From: Paramecium tetraurelia
Lineage: Eukaryota > Ciliophora > Oligohymenophorea > Peniculida > Parameciidae
Reading direction: 5' to 3'
Length of the DNA stretch: 64,000 nucleotides
Assembly: GCF_000165425.1 (NCBI RefSeq)
Contig: NW_001799636.1
Span: 285,786 to 349,785, forward strand
The notes under the pieces were generated by a model. It ran no database searches and was not told where the DNA came from. It saw only the letters and a list, made by a program, of their open reading frames with translations. Below, piece by piece: positions 1 through 11,650 of this stretch; the first letter of the stretch is position 1; every line of letters starts with the position of its first letter. The position numbers were made by a program, and so were the translations under genes.

Positions 1-2024
1 ATACTAGTGTTTAATGGCATTAAAATGTATCCTATCCTTTCTAACATACTCTTTCATGATTTATCTAATGCACCTGTTCTTTGTTTTATTATACACATAA
101 AGATCCACATTGAAATGTAATTGAGGACAATCTCTAACTACATGTCCTGGTAATTCACAAGCAAAACAATGTATTGAGAGTACAGAAAATTGACGTTTAT
201 TAACTTCCTCTTAAATTGAGTAGAACTTCTCAAAATCTTTAGGATACTTTTGTAAAATCTACAAAAAACTCTCTCTTTTCAGCACAAACAAATCGCTGAA
301 CCCTTCACTCTTGGCAGAGGCAGTTCGACCTACATTTCCAAAGAAATTGATCTCACCAAAGATTTATTTATTAGTTAATTTAGCTGCTACTTGTCTAGTC
401 TTAGGCAATACAATATTAATCAACCCATCTTGAATGAAATAAAGATGCTCCGAATTTTTGGGATTGTCTTCAATAATGATGTATTCATCTGGTTGTGCTG
501 TTTATTCAAATAAGATTTGAGTAATATCTAAGAGGAGGACACGAGAGAAGGTTTTACAGAAATTTGTATAAGTGGCTAGAATGTTGCCATTAACATGAAC
601 AGTCAATAACTACTTCAGTTCCTAGGATAGATTCACAGTGATTGCATCTAATTTAATAAGTCTACTTGAATCCCAAATATACTATAAGTACTTTCTCACT
701 CTCTATTGAAGATGTTTTGGGATCTTTACTTTCTGCATGTAATTGTTGATTTCTGCAATATTCTTTTTTTACTGATCTTTTTTTTAACTCATCTATTACA
801 TGGTATTTCCTATAGAATTCATAGTAAATGACAACACTCCACAGGCTACCAATAAGAAGAATATTCCACATAATCGTTCTATCGTTGTTTAAGGCGAGAT
901 GTCTCCATAACCAACAGTAATCATAGTAGTGACAGCCCAATAGATTGATGTTACGTACCTCACTTCAACTGGAGAGTCATAAATACCTGCTACAACTAAC
1001 CAATTATGGTTAGGATCTTCATTCATTCCCACAAAATGAAATATGCACCCTAGCCAATGTGACCAAAATAATACAAAGAAGCTCAATTTAAGAAAACTGG
1101 CTATTGTATTAATGGTGGAATAGGTTTGAAGTTGTTCTTCAATTTTATCGAAAATCACCTTTAATTTAGCTAATCTAAGTAATCTAATAATCTTGATAAA
1201 TCTAAAGAATTTTAAAAGTCTCAAAATTTAAGCACTTTATTATAATGTCTTTGATTGGCCAGCACTGTTACTACTCTAATCGGTTTCATCGGCATCTGAT
1301 AGCAATATCGATTCTATGATCTAATTATGATTGTGTCTTATAATATACCATGTCGTAGGGGAAGGAGGCAATTAAATCTAGCCAAAACCACAATTTCATA
1401 TATTGTTTAAATATTACTGAGTATTAAAAATTGATGGTCCCTTTGATCCAGACGGCTGTATTGAAGGTAACTGCGATGTCAACCAAGAAGATAGTTGTTA
1501 TAAATGTGCTTAATTCGCTGCTTATTTCGAAGTCAAAGCTAATTCTGAAGGGGATGGACAATATTTCATAGAAAATTAGAAACATGCACAAGAAATCCCA
1601 AATGATTTTTAGTGTTCCATCAGGTGAAAACACTATAGATTCTAAGAATGTTAGTTTTTTTTTTGGTTTTGTGATTTGCTAAATTTGATTGCTGTTCTTC
1701 ATGGATGAAAGTGCCATAGTAAGAGTCATTTCCTTAGACCGTTCCTTCTTCTCGACACAGTGCTCATTGTCAAAAGGCGTCTTGAAATCATACATTCGTT
1801 GTTCCTCTCTTGAATGATGCAATGACTTGGGAATAGGAATGAATGGGAATACCTTGTCGTTCAATATGTACTGCTCAGTTTGGAGACAAACAAAGATAGG
1901 CTTTACGATCGGATATGGACTTGTTAATGTATTCCAATCGTTTCCTTTCTCTTTCACTATGTTTATTAAAGTGTTGTTTTTCTAAAAGGTTGGTCTTTAG
2001 AAATTTTTTAACAATAATTGACAT
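1..2024 (-). CDS. Voltage/cyclic-nucleotide-type K+ channel, 3' end cut by window edge
   Basis: Plasma- or ciliary-membrane K+ channel of the EAG/CNG/HCN superfamily. Seen: S1-S2 region around residues 125-175, an Arg/Lys-rich S4-S5 stretch (RLLKFFRFIKIIRLLRL) near 247, pore filter TVGYGD near 353, S6, a C-linker with QQRVRKYLQYIW, then a cyclic-nucleotide-binding domain near 475-555. The same frame continues past it into a CCHC motif (C-x2-C-x4-H-x4-C, near residue 600) and runs off the left edge. A 28-nt intron at 1321-1348 is required by frame. The first exon (4 codons from ATG 2024) and a 31-nt intron at 1982-2012 are inferred; the alternative is an unrecognised start nearer 1957, where only GTG is in frame. 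The ATG lies only 9 bp from the divergent neighbour's ATG. Family assignment is firm; ligand and gating are unknown. Confidence 0.93.
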
Positions 2025-2033
2025 TAATTAAAT

Positions 2034-3689
2034 ATGAGAACTGCTCGCATAGCTCAATCTAAGCAACAAGGGAATACTAACAAATTGACTTCCATCAAAA
2101 ACACTCTCAAGTTTTAATTCGACGATGAAAACGACAAGAATGTTGATCGCACTACCAGTCCCTCCATAACCATTAAGGATTTGTGCCAAGAAGAAAAAGC
2201 CAAAATAGGAGACCTGATAAGGAGACTGGCCCAAGAACAAGAAGAAAATAAAAAGCTACAAGATCAAATAAGGTAGAAGGAGGAAGAATGCAAAAAGCAA
2301 GTAACCAAATACAAACAACTTTCTGAATCAGCCAAAAAAGAGTAGAAGCAAACTGAAGATAAATTCAAAGAATCTCTGGAAGTCATCAAGAAGTTGCAAT
2401 AATAGGAATAATTGATCTAAGAATAAATGCTACTTGCGAGAGTGAATAAATTTGATTCATTCACTTAATGCGAGATTGACAATAAAGAAAACAATTCTAA
2501 AGTCTCATAGGCATCAATTACACCTCCAATACCTCCTCAGAAATAATAAAAGAGTGAGATCTTATAATTAAAAGCAGAAATTGAAGAATTCACTAACAGT
2601 TTGAAACAGTTTTAGTTTGAATCTAATCGTTAAGAAAGACAAGAGATTTCTCCCATAAGAAAGGTAATTAAACCTGAAACGAAATATGAAAGATAAGTAG
2701 TGATTCCAAGACATTAGACACCTGTAAATCCACCAAAACCTGATCAAAGGAAACACATAGAAGTGCAAACCATGGATTCAGGAAATCGTGTAAATCCACA
2801 TTAAAATTCTGCAGACAAATAAATATAAACCGAAACCGAAAGCTTTGCTCTTAATTCCCATGCATCCAATTTTTTCAAAAAAGAAAATGAGTAACCTCAA
2901 GAAACAATCAAAACTCTTGGAACTTAAAAAAGTAATTAGACCATGAGATTCTGTGATGAATTTAAGATCTTGGAGAACAAATTAAAATAAAATCAGAATC
3001 AATATTATAATTGCAATAAAGATCTCTCTGAATCATCCGAGAGTCCCTAAAAGAATCAATATGTGCCAGATGAATCCTCAGACGATGAAGATGAGTATGC
3101 AATAGCCTAAGAATTACTCAAGCGTAAAAATCAGAGAATATCACAGCAATGCTAGAAGAGGTCATCCATTGGATCTCAAAGAGGACAATAGGTTTCTGAT
3201 GTTAGTTTGCAAAAATAATAATAATTTCAATAGAACCATGGTTATCAATAACAATAATATGCTTAATATCCTTATTATCAACAATTTTAATAGTAGACTC
3301 AATCGGCTTAATAGTAAAACCTGATTTCATCAAATTACTTCAAGACCAATACTCTCAGTTTCAATTTAACAAATTAGGAATACACACCATAACAATCGGT
3401 CCAAAAATCTGCTGAATAATTTGGATCGAGCGTTATGCAGACTCCTCAACAAAGAGATATGATTTCTCAATAGTTATAATTTTCTCAGCAGGAGGAAGAT
3501 ATTGATTCCGTTATCACCAGTCTGAATGGAAGATCTTTCAATAAGCCCAATGTGTTACAACAAGAGCAATATCCCATGATCGAGCAATAATAGGAGTCAT
3601 ATTCTTCGGAGTCTTCTTTGCCCAGAGAGGAATATCAGAAACTCATTGATAAGTACATGAAGGATAATTAAGATTCTGATGATGATTGA
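2034..3689 (+). CDS. Q-rich coiled-coil protein, unknown function
   Basis: Single exon of 551 residues in the ciliate code, TGA stop; the frame was read end to end with no internal TGA. Residues about 50-140 are a heptad-like Lys/Glu/Gln coiled coil (EEKAKIGDLIRRLAQEQEEN and onward). The middle is Ser/Pro/Gln rich, an acidic patch (DESSDDEDEY) lies near 355, a Gln/Tyr-rich low-complexity tract (QQQQYAQYPYYQQ type) follows, and the end is acidic (DNQDSDDD). No enzyme motif is seen. It faces the K+ channel gene head to head across only 9 bp, so the two may share a promoter region. It could be a cytoskeletal or basal-body component, but nothing in the sequence proves this. Confidence 0.85.
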
Positions 3690-3746
3690 ATAAAATAATA
3701 AAATAATAATATCTATAAAACAACAATTAATTTATATAAATTTTTA

Positions 3747-5518
3747 ATGAGTAGAAGGCAAAATGCTAATGATGAAAATTTGAGTTGGATTCTGAAATAT
3801 CCAAACGAATTTTCACATGAGGATTTCGAATCTCAACATATGCACATTCTTAAGTAAGAACAATTTGGGTAATTGAAAGAATCAGATGAAATTTTGAACG
3901 GATAACTCTATACATTTTGGAATGGAACATTGGAATACAGTAAATTTATATTGATGCCAAATTTATTGATCAAGGTAACCATTTAAAATGGTTTGTTATA
4001 AATACCACAATCTCAATTTAATCAAAATGGAGCTACCTATTATTTATCCTTATCAGAGTGCACAATAACTTAGAAAATGATTTAACACAGATCACAACAA
4101 GCCTTCGGTATGCTCTTAACCAATTCAATTGGCACAACTTACTTGTTCTTTTCAAATTTCGTAACATTCAGAACCTGGTATAAATAGATGAAGCAATTTT
4201 GCAAACTCACAGGTTTCCTGGATAAATACAAATTGGGAGACAAGGTACTTCCTGGATTTTACACATGCACTAAGAAAAAGAAGAAAACACAATATACTGT
4301 CCAGATCTATAAGAGTGACGACTTCGAACAATGTCAGGAATTGGAAGATGCAGTCTATAATGAAATACAGATATTGAGAAGCATTAAGCATCAATCCCTA
4401 CTGGAACTAAAAAGAGTTTACTAAAATAATAAATATCTTTTCATTGTCTATGAGTATTATAAAGGCGATACTCTCTTCAACCTATTGAATTCTAATCTCT
4501 AATTGCATGAAGTACAAATTGCATCTGTAATACCCATTTTAATAATATCCCTAGATCATCTATCAAATACTCCAAGTTGTCAAATTTCTTAATCAGCACC
4601 AATTCTACCATGGAAGCATCAATCCTTAGAATGTTCTGATCAACTCACAACATCAAATGCTGTAAATCACACTCATTAATCTCTCATTCAAAGAGTACAA
4701 GGTCAATGACAAATTAGACTGGATTCTGAATAGAGCAGTCGAGTCTTTCTTGGCTCCTGAGATCTTTGAAGGCATTGCCCCCAACATTTCCACGGATATC
4801 TATGCATTAGGATGTGTACTATACTTCATGACCTATTATGATTCTAAGAAATATGAAGTATCTTAATCCTAAAGTAGTTTTAGATTAAAAATGAAGATAA
4901 AGACTTCTATAATGTTATGGACAACTTCGAAATTCAAAACACTCGTATAGACGAAAGTGAACAACAATTGAAAATTGGGTTCCAATAGAACCAATCCAAG
5001 AGTAAGGTTAGTTCTTCCCAATTGGATCTTCTAAGGAAAATGCTGCAAACTGATGCAAGTAAGTGTTTTATAAAATGAGGTAAAAGATTGACAATAAAAG
5101 AAGCTACTAAACATCATTGGTTTGTAAATGTGAAAAGTAAAATCAAATCCTTGAAAGTGGAAAGGAAAAGAAAAAAGCCACTTCCAAGTTTAAGAACTAT
5201 TATTGAGTTACGAGAAATGAGTGAAATGGATGTTAGAATGACCATTATTCAACAATAACAAAGTGGATTGAATGCCTTACATAGTATGAATTCTAAATTA
5301 TAATCAACTCCTTCCAATACTAAACGTACATTAATTTACACTTAACAACCATCAAAACTAAGTTAATTTGTGGCCAAGAATGAATTCGATGATGATTATG
5401 AAAGTAATTATCCTATTGTTAACATTCAGTCCCTGATGAAGAACTTTATTTGGAAGTCCCTGTTATTAATCGTAAAAGAGAACCTAAAAAGAGACCGTCC
5501 AATATCATTCTGCTCTGA
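3747..5518 (+). CDS. PH-domain protein with a degenerate kinase domain (pseudokinase)
   Basis: 556 residues from five exons; introns at 4527-4554, 4858-4883, 5059-5079 and 5404-5429 (28, 26, 21, 26 nt). Residues about 50-155 look like a PH domain (TFWNGTLEY ... FFSNFVTFRTWYKQM). A protein-kinase fold follows: hinge FIVYEYYKGDTL, APE motif (FLAPEIFEG), subdomain IX (DIYALGCVLYF), subdomain XI (DASKRLTIKEATKHHWF). The catalytic motifs are lost: VQIY where VAIK is expected, HGSINPQN for HRDxKxxN, and NLS for DFG. It is therefore expected to be catalytically dead and to act as a scaffold or allosteric regulator at a membrane. The C-terminal tail is basic (KREPKKRPSN). Exons join cleanly, so this is a maintained gene rather than a wreck. 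Partners are unknown. Confidence 0.85.
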
Positions 5519-6118
5519 ACGATTTTAAGACTATTTAAATTAATTTAGAATCAATTATTATTCCAAAAAGAATTATATAAAAATTAGTATTTTGATTGTT
5601 AAGGACTTATTTCTCACATATATTAGATTTAATTTTTACTTCAATATTTCTGTAGATAGATTTTTATATCTAAGATTTGTGTTGTAATTCAAATTAAAAC
5701 AACTCAGTAAGTAAGGTTAATTTCCTATAATATATTAATTCAGGTACTATCAATTGTCCTTCTATCTCATCTTATTCATGATTTTTTGTTTATAACATAA
5801 AAATGGTACAACTTTTTTCGTGGATCTTAATTGATTTATTCTATTATTTCATTATTTTGAACATCAACAAGGAAATTATTTATTTTTCATATCTAAATAA
5901 ATTCATTTAGTAGGCTGAAACTAAGTTGCAAGAAAGACTTTTTCTTTTGTGGAATATGGTCAAATAAAAATGAATATGATAAATCTGATTCAAGATTCCT
6001 TTGATTAATATGTATTTCTATTTCAAGTATGAAGTGAGGAGAATGAAGTCTAGCAGGGTCATATTTATTTTGTAAATAATTTTTTTATTTGATTAATAAA
6101 TTAAAAACAAAAGGAATT
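5519..6118. other. AT-rich intergenic DNA
   Basis: 600 bp between two same-strand genes. I see no open frame with coding character in the ciliate code, no RNA gene and no repeat. It is long for a Paramecium spacer and may include decayed sequence. Confidence 0.5.
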
Positions 6119-6947
6119 ATGGAGAATACAAACTATTTAAAACGAAGGTTTAGAAGTAGTGGATCACTCGATATGAGGGATACAATGTCGAGTTCTTAAG
6201 GGTTTTTTAGTACAAATAAACTATTTGTAAACTAATAAGGATTAAGTTCCAACATTTCCTCATCAACCTTACAACATACGGCTCTCCAATATTCCTTTCC
6301 TAGAGCCCATAGATTTAATTCCCAATCAGAATATAATATTTCAAATTTAGAACTTCCAAGTTAATTGGGAAGCAAAACAACTTCATAAGGATTTGGGGGA
6401 AGAATGGAAAACTTCCAATGGGCATGGCAAGAAACAAACGCAAAGGAAATGCCAAGTCCGGACAGATATGAAGTAAGAGAGATTCCTGGGAAAGATAAAT
6501 TAAAAAGGTCTTTCGGAGGCCCCTGGGAATTATACTCCAAAACTTATCTGCCCTATAACAAGTACCAAGCCCCAGAAGTTGCCAAATTTCTTCCTGGTAA
6601 TTATACATGCCTAATAAGAGGTCCCGGAGAATACAGAGTTAGGAAAGATTTGGGTTAACATAGATATAAATTTTTATTGAAAGGAAAGGGCAAGATGATG
6701 AATGATAATCCAGATAACGGAGTTCCAGGTCCAGAGGCTTACTCTCCTACCACAAAACTAACCTCACCTTCTCGATTCAAAGTAAGATGTGTACCTCATT
6801 TATTAGGATATCACTTAAGGAATAGGTGAAAAAAAAGATCCCTTTCGATCAACTAGTACAACACCAGGTCCTGGTAAATATACAATACCATCCGTGTTCT
6901 CGAAAAAACTTAGGGTAAGAGGAGGGGATAAACGGGCTTTTATATGA
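6119..6947 (+). CDS. STPGR/SHIPPO-repeat protein (ODF3-like)
   Basis: 267 residues, one 25-nt intron at 6782-6806. Several Pro-Gly repeats of the sperm-tail PG-rich (STPGR/SHIPPO) type are visible: MPSPDRYEV, LPGNYT, GPGEYRVRKD, VPGPEAYSP and TPGPGKYTIPS, spaced through residues about 115-260. In animals and protists such proteins bind the lumen or surface of ciliary microtubules, so an axonemal role is likely in a heavily ciliated cell. Start chosen at the first in-frame ATG; the ending RGGDKRAFI is typical of the family. The neighbouring genes give no operon-like clue. Confidence 0.88.
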
Positions 6948-8080
6948 TAATTAATAATAACCTATTTAAAAGAAATTATTTAATAGATATCCCATTCAAT
7001 TTCATTAAATTATCTATTATTTGTTATATATTAAACACTCTTCTAATTTTCAATTATAATTTTATATTTCCATTTGAAATTTTAAAAACACACAAAATAA
7101 CAAAGCAAAGCAAAGCAAGGCTATTTGGAACTGCGAAACTAAAATGCTCTGAAGATAATGAGAATTTAATAAATTTCAGAATTGAAATTCTAAGTATAAA
7201 TACTCGGAATTTGAGATATCTTTATATTTCATAAATGACATCATATCTTTTTATTCTTAATAACATTGGCCTTATTAAAAAGGGTTCTAATTATCTGTAT
7301 AATAAAAGGATATAATAGAATTGAACGAAACTTTGATCTGCTTATTTTCAATATTCTATTTATTTAATAAATAAGTCATTTATTTAAACTCAAATAATAA
7401 AATGTAATAATTTTAATAGAATAAGACGAAATTTCAATTGAAGTCATAAATAGATAGTTAGAGTACAATTTCAAAGAAATCGAGAATCAATTAAATGTAT
7501 TTATTGAATATTCGAATGATTTTAGTACTCCTTTGATAATATAAATAAAATTGATTGATTGATTAATTTTTTATTATTATTTTGTACATTATTTTTATGA
7601 TTTAAACTCCCAATAAATTATCTATAAAAATGCTTTATTATGAATACATTTATCTTATATTCCATGATTTTCACTATTATTTGAATAGGAAATACTAACC
7701 AATTATAGAGTATGATACTATTATCTTTTTCTAAATATGGAATTTATATTATATTCTAAATTTAGTAGCATATATATGCTATCTTCTCTTTGAGAAAATC
7801 AAAAACCTAAATAAACTATATAATTGGTTTTTATGAAATATATGATTATGGGTTAGGTGACTTAAAATCTTTCAGGACAATAAAATTTAAAAGTATAATT
7901 TTGCTCTCATTTTTAAGCGACTTTTATGAGATTTAATAGTAAAGAGGAATTTAATAACCAATAACGGATTAAAGAATACTTATTTTTAGCTTGTAAGCAT
8001 GCATGGTAGTATAAAATATCATATTATTATAAATTATCTGGGTTTGAACTCTAATAATATAATATTTTTAATCCGTTTTG
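6948..8080. other. AT-rich intergenic DNA with possible relic
   Basis: About 1.1 kb. Two overlapping short frames near 7395-7555 (+) look faintly coding when TAA/TAG are read as Gln. They have no convincing start, partner exon or family match, so I do not call a gene. The rest is simple A/T sequence. Confidence 0.4.
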
Positions 8081-9518
8081 ATGATTAAGTACTTGCTTTT
8101 AGTATGTTTGATCACAGCACCTTTTGCCTAAACCCCTGAGGCTGTAGTAACTCATTATGATTTGGAAGGAAATTTAATTTAGGAGGAGAGTTCATTGCAA
8201 GGATCTGAGGACATTGATAGTATAAACTCAATGAACATGAATCAATAAGAATTAGATTCAAGCAGCATGGATTCTATGGTAACCGATAGCATGGATTATT
8301 CTACTCCATAAGCTGAATCTATTGAAAGTATCAATATTGAATCATCCATGACTTAAGAATCAACTGTTAGTAATATGAATGTTGACTCTAATTCAATGAA
8401 TGTGGAGGATTCTATGGCTATGAATGCCAATATCGAGAACTCTATGCCAGAATAAGATTCTATGTATAGCACTGTTGATCCCAATGATATTAGTGCCATA
8501 GAGCCAGTTTAATAAAATGTGGAAGATACATAAGTTATCGAAAACACAGAGGTGTCTAGTATAGCAGAAGTAAACTCTGAAGTTGTAAGTGAAATAGATA
8601 ACAATAATATGATCGCAGAATCCAATGAAATTAGCAATATCGATCCAAACAACACTGAAATACCATAAGATAATCAAATTGATGTTTCTAATATTTTGGA
8701 ATCCAATGTTAACTTGCCTAATGAAAGCATTGTATCCAATTAAAATGAAGTAGATCCAAATATGGCATTTGATGTTCTTCAAAACACAGAATCTCTACAA
8801 TCATCCCCAGAAATGGACAATGGATTTGTTTAAAGTGAAGTCAATGCCGATAAAACTTAGGCTAAAAAGACACCAGATACAGAAAATAATTAAGTGGTTT
8901 AAAAAGAAGAGAAAGTTGAATAATAAGTTGAATAATAAGTTGAGTAATAAGTTGAATAAAAAGTTGAATAGCAAGTTGAATAACAAGTTGAAGAAAATTA
9001 AACTGCAGTAACAGATAACAAGAACATCGAATAATAAACTGAACAACCCCAAGCTACAATCTAAGAGAATACAGAAGCTGCAAGTCATGAAAATGTTGAT
9101 TCTGTATAATAAACTGATACTAATGTTGTAGTACAAGAAGAAGATGCAAAGTCAGAAAATAAAGTTGAAGATTAAAAGCTCTAAGCCTCAGAGTCTCAAA
9201 CTAATTAATAATTAGTCTAAGGAAACTGTATTATTATTTATTCATAATGCAATTTTAAGGGAGAAGCTTTAGAAGCTTGCAATAGTTTAAGCGAAATTGA
9301 GTAATCTCATTATTTATTCTAGGGAATTCAAGGCTTAAATTAGATCTATTTACATTCCAGAAGGATTGGGATTGACAGTCTATGATGGTGAGAACTTCAC
9401 TGGTAATATGCACAAATTCAAAACTTCATAAGAATGTTTGACAACTCCATTATCATTTGCATAATTAAATAATTCAGGAAATTAATTGAAAGGACATAAT
9501 TTGAGAACTAGATAGTGA
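8081..9518 (+). CDS. Secreted acidic protein with beta/gamma-crystallin-like C-terminus
   Basis: 471 residues, one 22-nt intron at 9301-9322. An N-terminal signal peptide (MIKYLLLVCLITAPFAQ) marks entry into the secretory pathway. Residues about 20-280 are an acidic Ser/Asn/Met/Glu-rich low-complexity region, followed by tandem VEQQ units (see repeat entry). The last 85 residues contain CIIIYSQCNFKGEAL, then IPEGLGLTVYDGENFTGN, which match the two Greek-key strands of a beta/gamma-crystallin motif, with Cys residues that could pair. Similar domains end secretory-granule proteins (Grt1/Igr1) of Tetrahymena, so a cortical-granule or extrusome cargo role is a reasonable inference. The family call rests on motif reading only. 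Confidence 0.78.
8915..8992 (+). repeat. 12-bp coding tandem repeat (Val-Glu-Gln-Gln)
   Basis: Seven GTTGAA starts spaced exactly 12 bp apart. Units differ mainly in TAA/TAG/CAA/AAA at the third and fourth codons, encoding VEQQ-like tetrapeptides inside the crystallin-like protein. In-frame, so copy number can vary without breaking the gene. Confidence 0.9.
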
Positions 9519-9849
9519 TATCATTATAATAATCATATAAATATCATCAGTATAATTCTTCTATATTTATCAATATAAGTTTATCATAATTAAAACTACA
9601 TATTATCTATTTTTTAGTAATATAAATTAATAACATCCTGTTTCTTGTTATAATTTAATGATTATAAATTAATTTATTCTACTTAAAAATAATAAAATGA
9701 TATTTTATTTTAAATAATTTTCATTTAATGATTCTAGTTTAATTTATTTAACTTATAAATTGCTATTCTAAAATAAAATATTTATCAAAATGGTATATTG
9801 TGATCTTTAATATGAAGTAAATACTTATACTAAACAATTTATCAATTAG

Positions 9850-11213
9850 CTAAAATGCATGGTTTAAATGAATAAATCATCACAATTACAATCACAACCA
9901 CAACAGTGATAAAAAGTCTAGCAAAGAGTTTGACATCAAGCATAAAATTGCCTATATTATTGACAGCTCACTTGAAGAAGTGCCAATCCACTTCCCTCAG
10001 TTGGTTTTACTAAGTATGGATCTTCATTCTGTTCATCTTACCCATCTCCAACAGTTTAAAAATGAGCTTTTTACTTGTTAAGTATCTTTATTTGAATAGG
10101 CACCTAACTCTATATTATCTTGGACAATTAGGATGAGAGAGCATAATTTTGTTATGAGGTATCTCATATTTATCGTCTCTGAAATGTCGTTTGATTACTC
10201 TTTTTAAAAATAAAAGATTAAGGTTTAATGGTATAGTTGTTTATCCAAGAGATTCATTTGAACCAAAAGGTGAAGAGTCTTAAACAAATCAACATGGAAT
10301 AACAACAGGAAATCTCATAAGATAAGATAAAGACCTCTGACATCAGTTTCTTTGCCCATCTTTGTCTTAAGCAGAGATGGTTCAATATTTCTAGCCTTAT
10401 CTATAGGCAAGATTTCCAGTGACATCCCAAAAAGTTTCTTATGAGGCTTGCTGTTTTCCATCTATTTTAAATCCTTATATTCAATACGAACCTTAAATTT
10501 CTCATCAAAGTTTTCAATTCTTCATTGAAAATCCTTATACCTCCTTTTCTGTTTTAAATATTTCTTTAAAGTTTAGGCTATTCATTATTTTAACTTTTCT
10601 TCACCCACAATTCTGTCTTCGATGTCAATTTGAATGTTTCCAATAACAAAATCAAACATTCATTTAATTTTAATGTACAATTTCGTTTTCCATCCAATTT
10701 CATACATCCTAAAAATGTTAGGGCTTAATTTATTTTCAATTGGTCTATCCTCATCAGTGATGTGTTTATTCCAATCTTTATTATCATGCCCACTTTCTCC
10801 TATAAAGATTGCTTGGTTGGAATTTGAACATATAGCTTAGAGTCCAGCCATGTTATGATAAGCATATATGTCTTATTTAATGCTGCTAAATTGAGATATC
10901 TCAATATATATAATCTAACTTTTAACCTGTAAGGCTAATTGAAGAATTCTAGACATCCCTCATTGAATTGACTGAATAAATAATCATCTAGTTAATCTGG
11001 GACTTCCTTTACAGATGATTGAAGTTTAGGACATCTTACATTTTTTGGATTAATTCTAATATCAATTAAAATTCCAACATGATCTGAAATTCTAATATCT
11101 CCTTTGATAACATCATCAGGAGAACATTTAGTTGAAGAAAACTTGCGTAAAGCAAATCTTCAAAAGGGAATTTTCTGAGCAAATTTCTCATAATTTGATC
11201 TGCCTATTTTCAT
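9850..11213 (-). pseudogene. Decayed ferlin-family C2 protein, C-terminal part
   Basis: Minus-strand reading shows family-like pieces in three different frames. From 11213: an opening frame stopped early by TGA; a segment with QPYRLKVRLYILRYLNLAALN (about 10,880-10,930); then, shifted, AYHNMAGL, NKHITDEDRPIENKLSPNIF and IDIEDRIVGEEKL, which recall a ferlin C2 domain; then MSLEILPIDKAR and DPYLVKPTEGSGLALLQ; and finally a hydrophobic stretch suited to a C-terminal membrane anchor. Frame breaks occur every 100-250 bp and are not fixed by short introns. I read this as a pseudogene of a membrane-trafficking ferlin. The family call is moderate, the decay is clear. Confidence 0.55.
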
Positions 11214-11650
11214 TATAAAATATTATAAATATACAATTAAATTAATAATGCGGTGGACAAATGTTCTCGATTACATAATATATCTAGATTGAAATATCAA
11301 TAACCTATACTAAAAGAATATGTAATTCACCCTATAAAACATTTTGTTGTTAATCGTTTTATTAAAGTTTGATGTGTTAATTTAGCATCGGTTTTAATGA
11401 AATAAGAGATGTCGCTGCTTAAGATTTTTTGAATCGAAGAGTGTTCATTAATACATTAGACTTGTTTTTAAGGCAATAACTCGTGATGATAATTGCAATT
11501 CAATCTAGTGTATTATATTACTTTTAAATCTCCATTTAGATATTGTTTTTTAATTAATTAATTACAGAACATATTTTGATATTATACGCTTAAGTTTTCT
11601 TCTTCTTTTATATCCAAGAAGTCTATATGATATAAAATGCAAATTAAATT
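11214..11650. other. AT-rich intergenic DNA
   Basis: About 440 bp with no coding-like frame or structured element that I can see. Confidence 0.5.

Noticed and set aside
6944-7234. 96-codon + frame after the STPGR gene
   Set aside because: Begins across the STPGR stop and has random A/T-rich composition; the STPGR frame closes naturally at 6945-6947.
8801-9136. 111-codon minus frame with LLFNLLFNLLFN repeats
   Set aside because: Antisense reading of the VEQQ minisatellite; looks like a membrane protein only because of the repeat.
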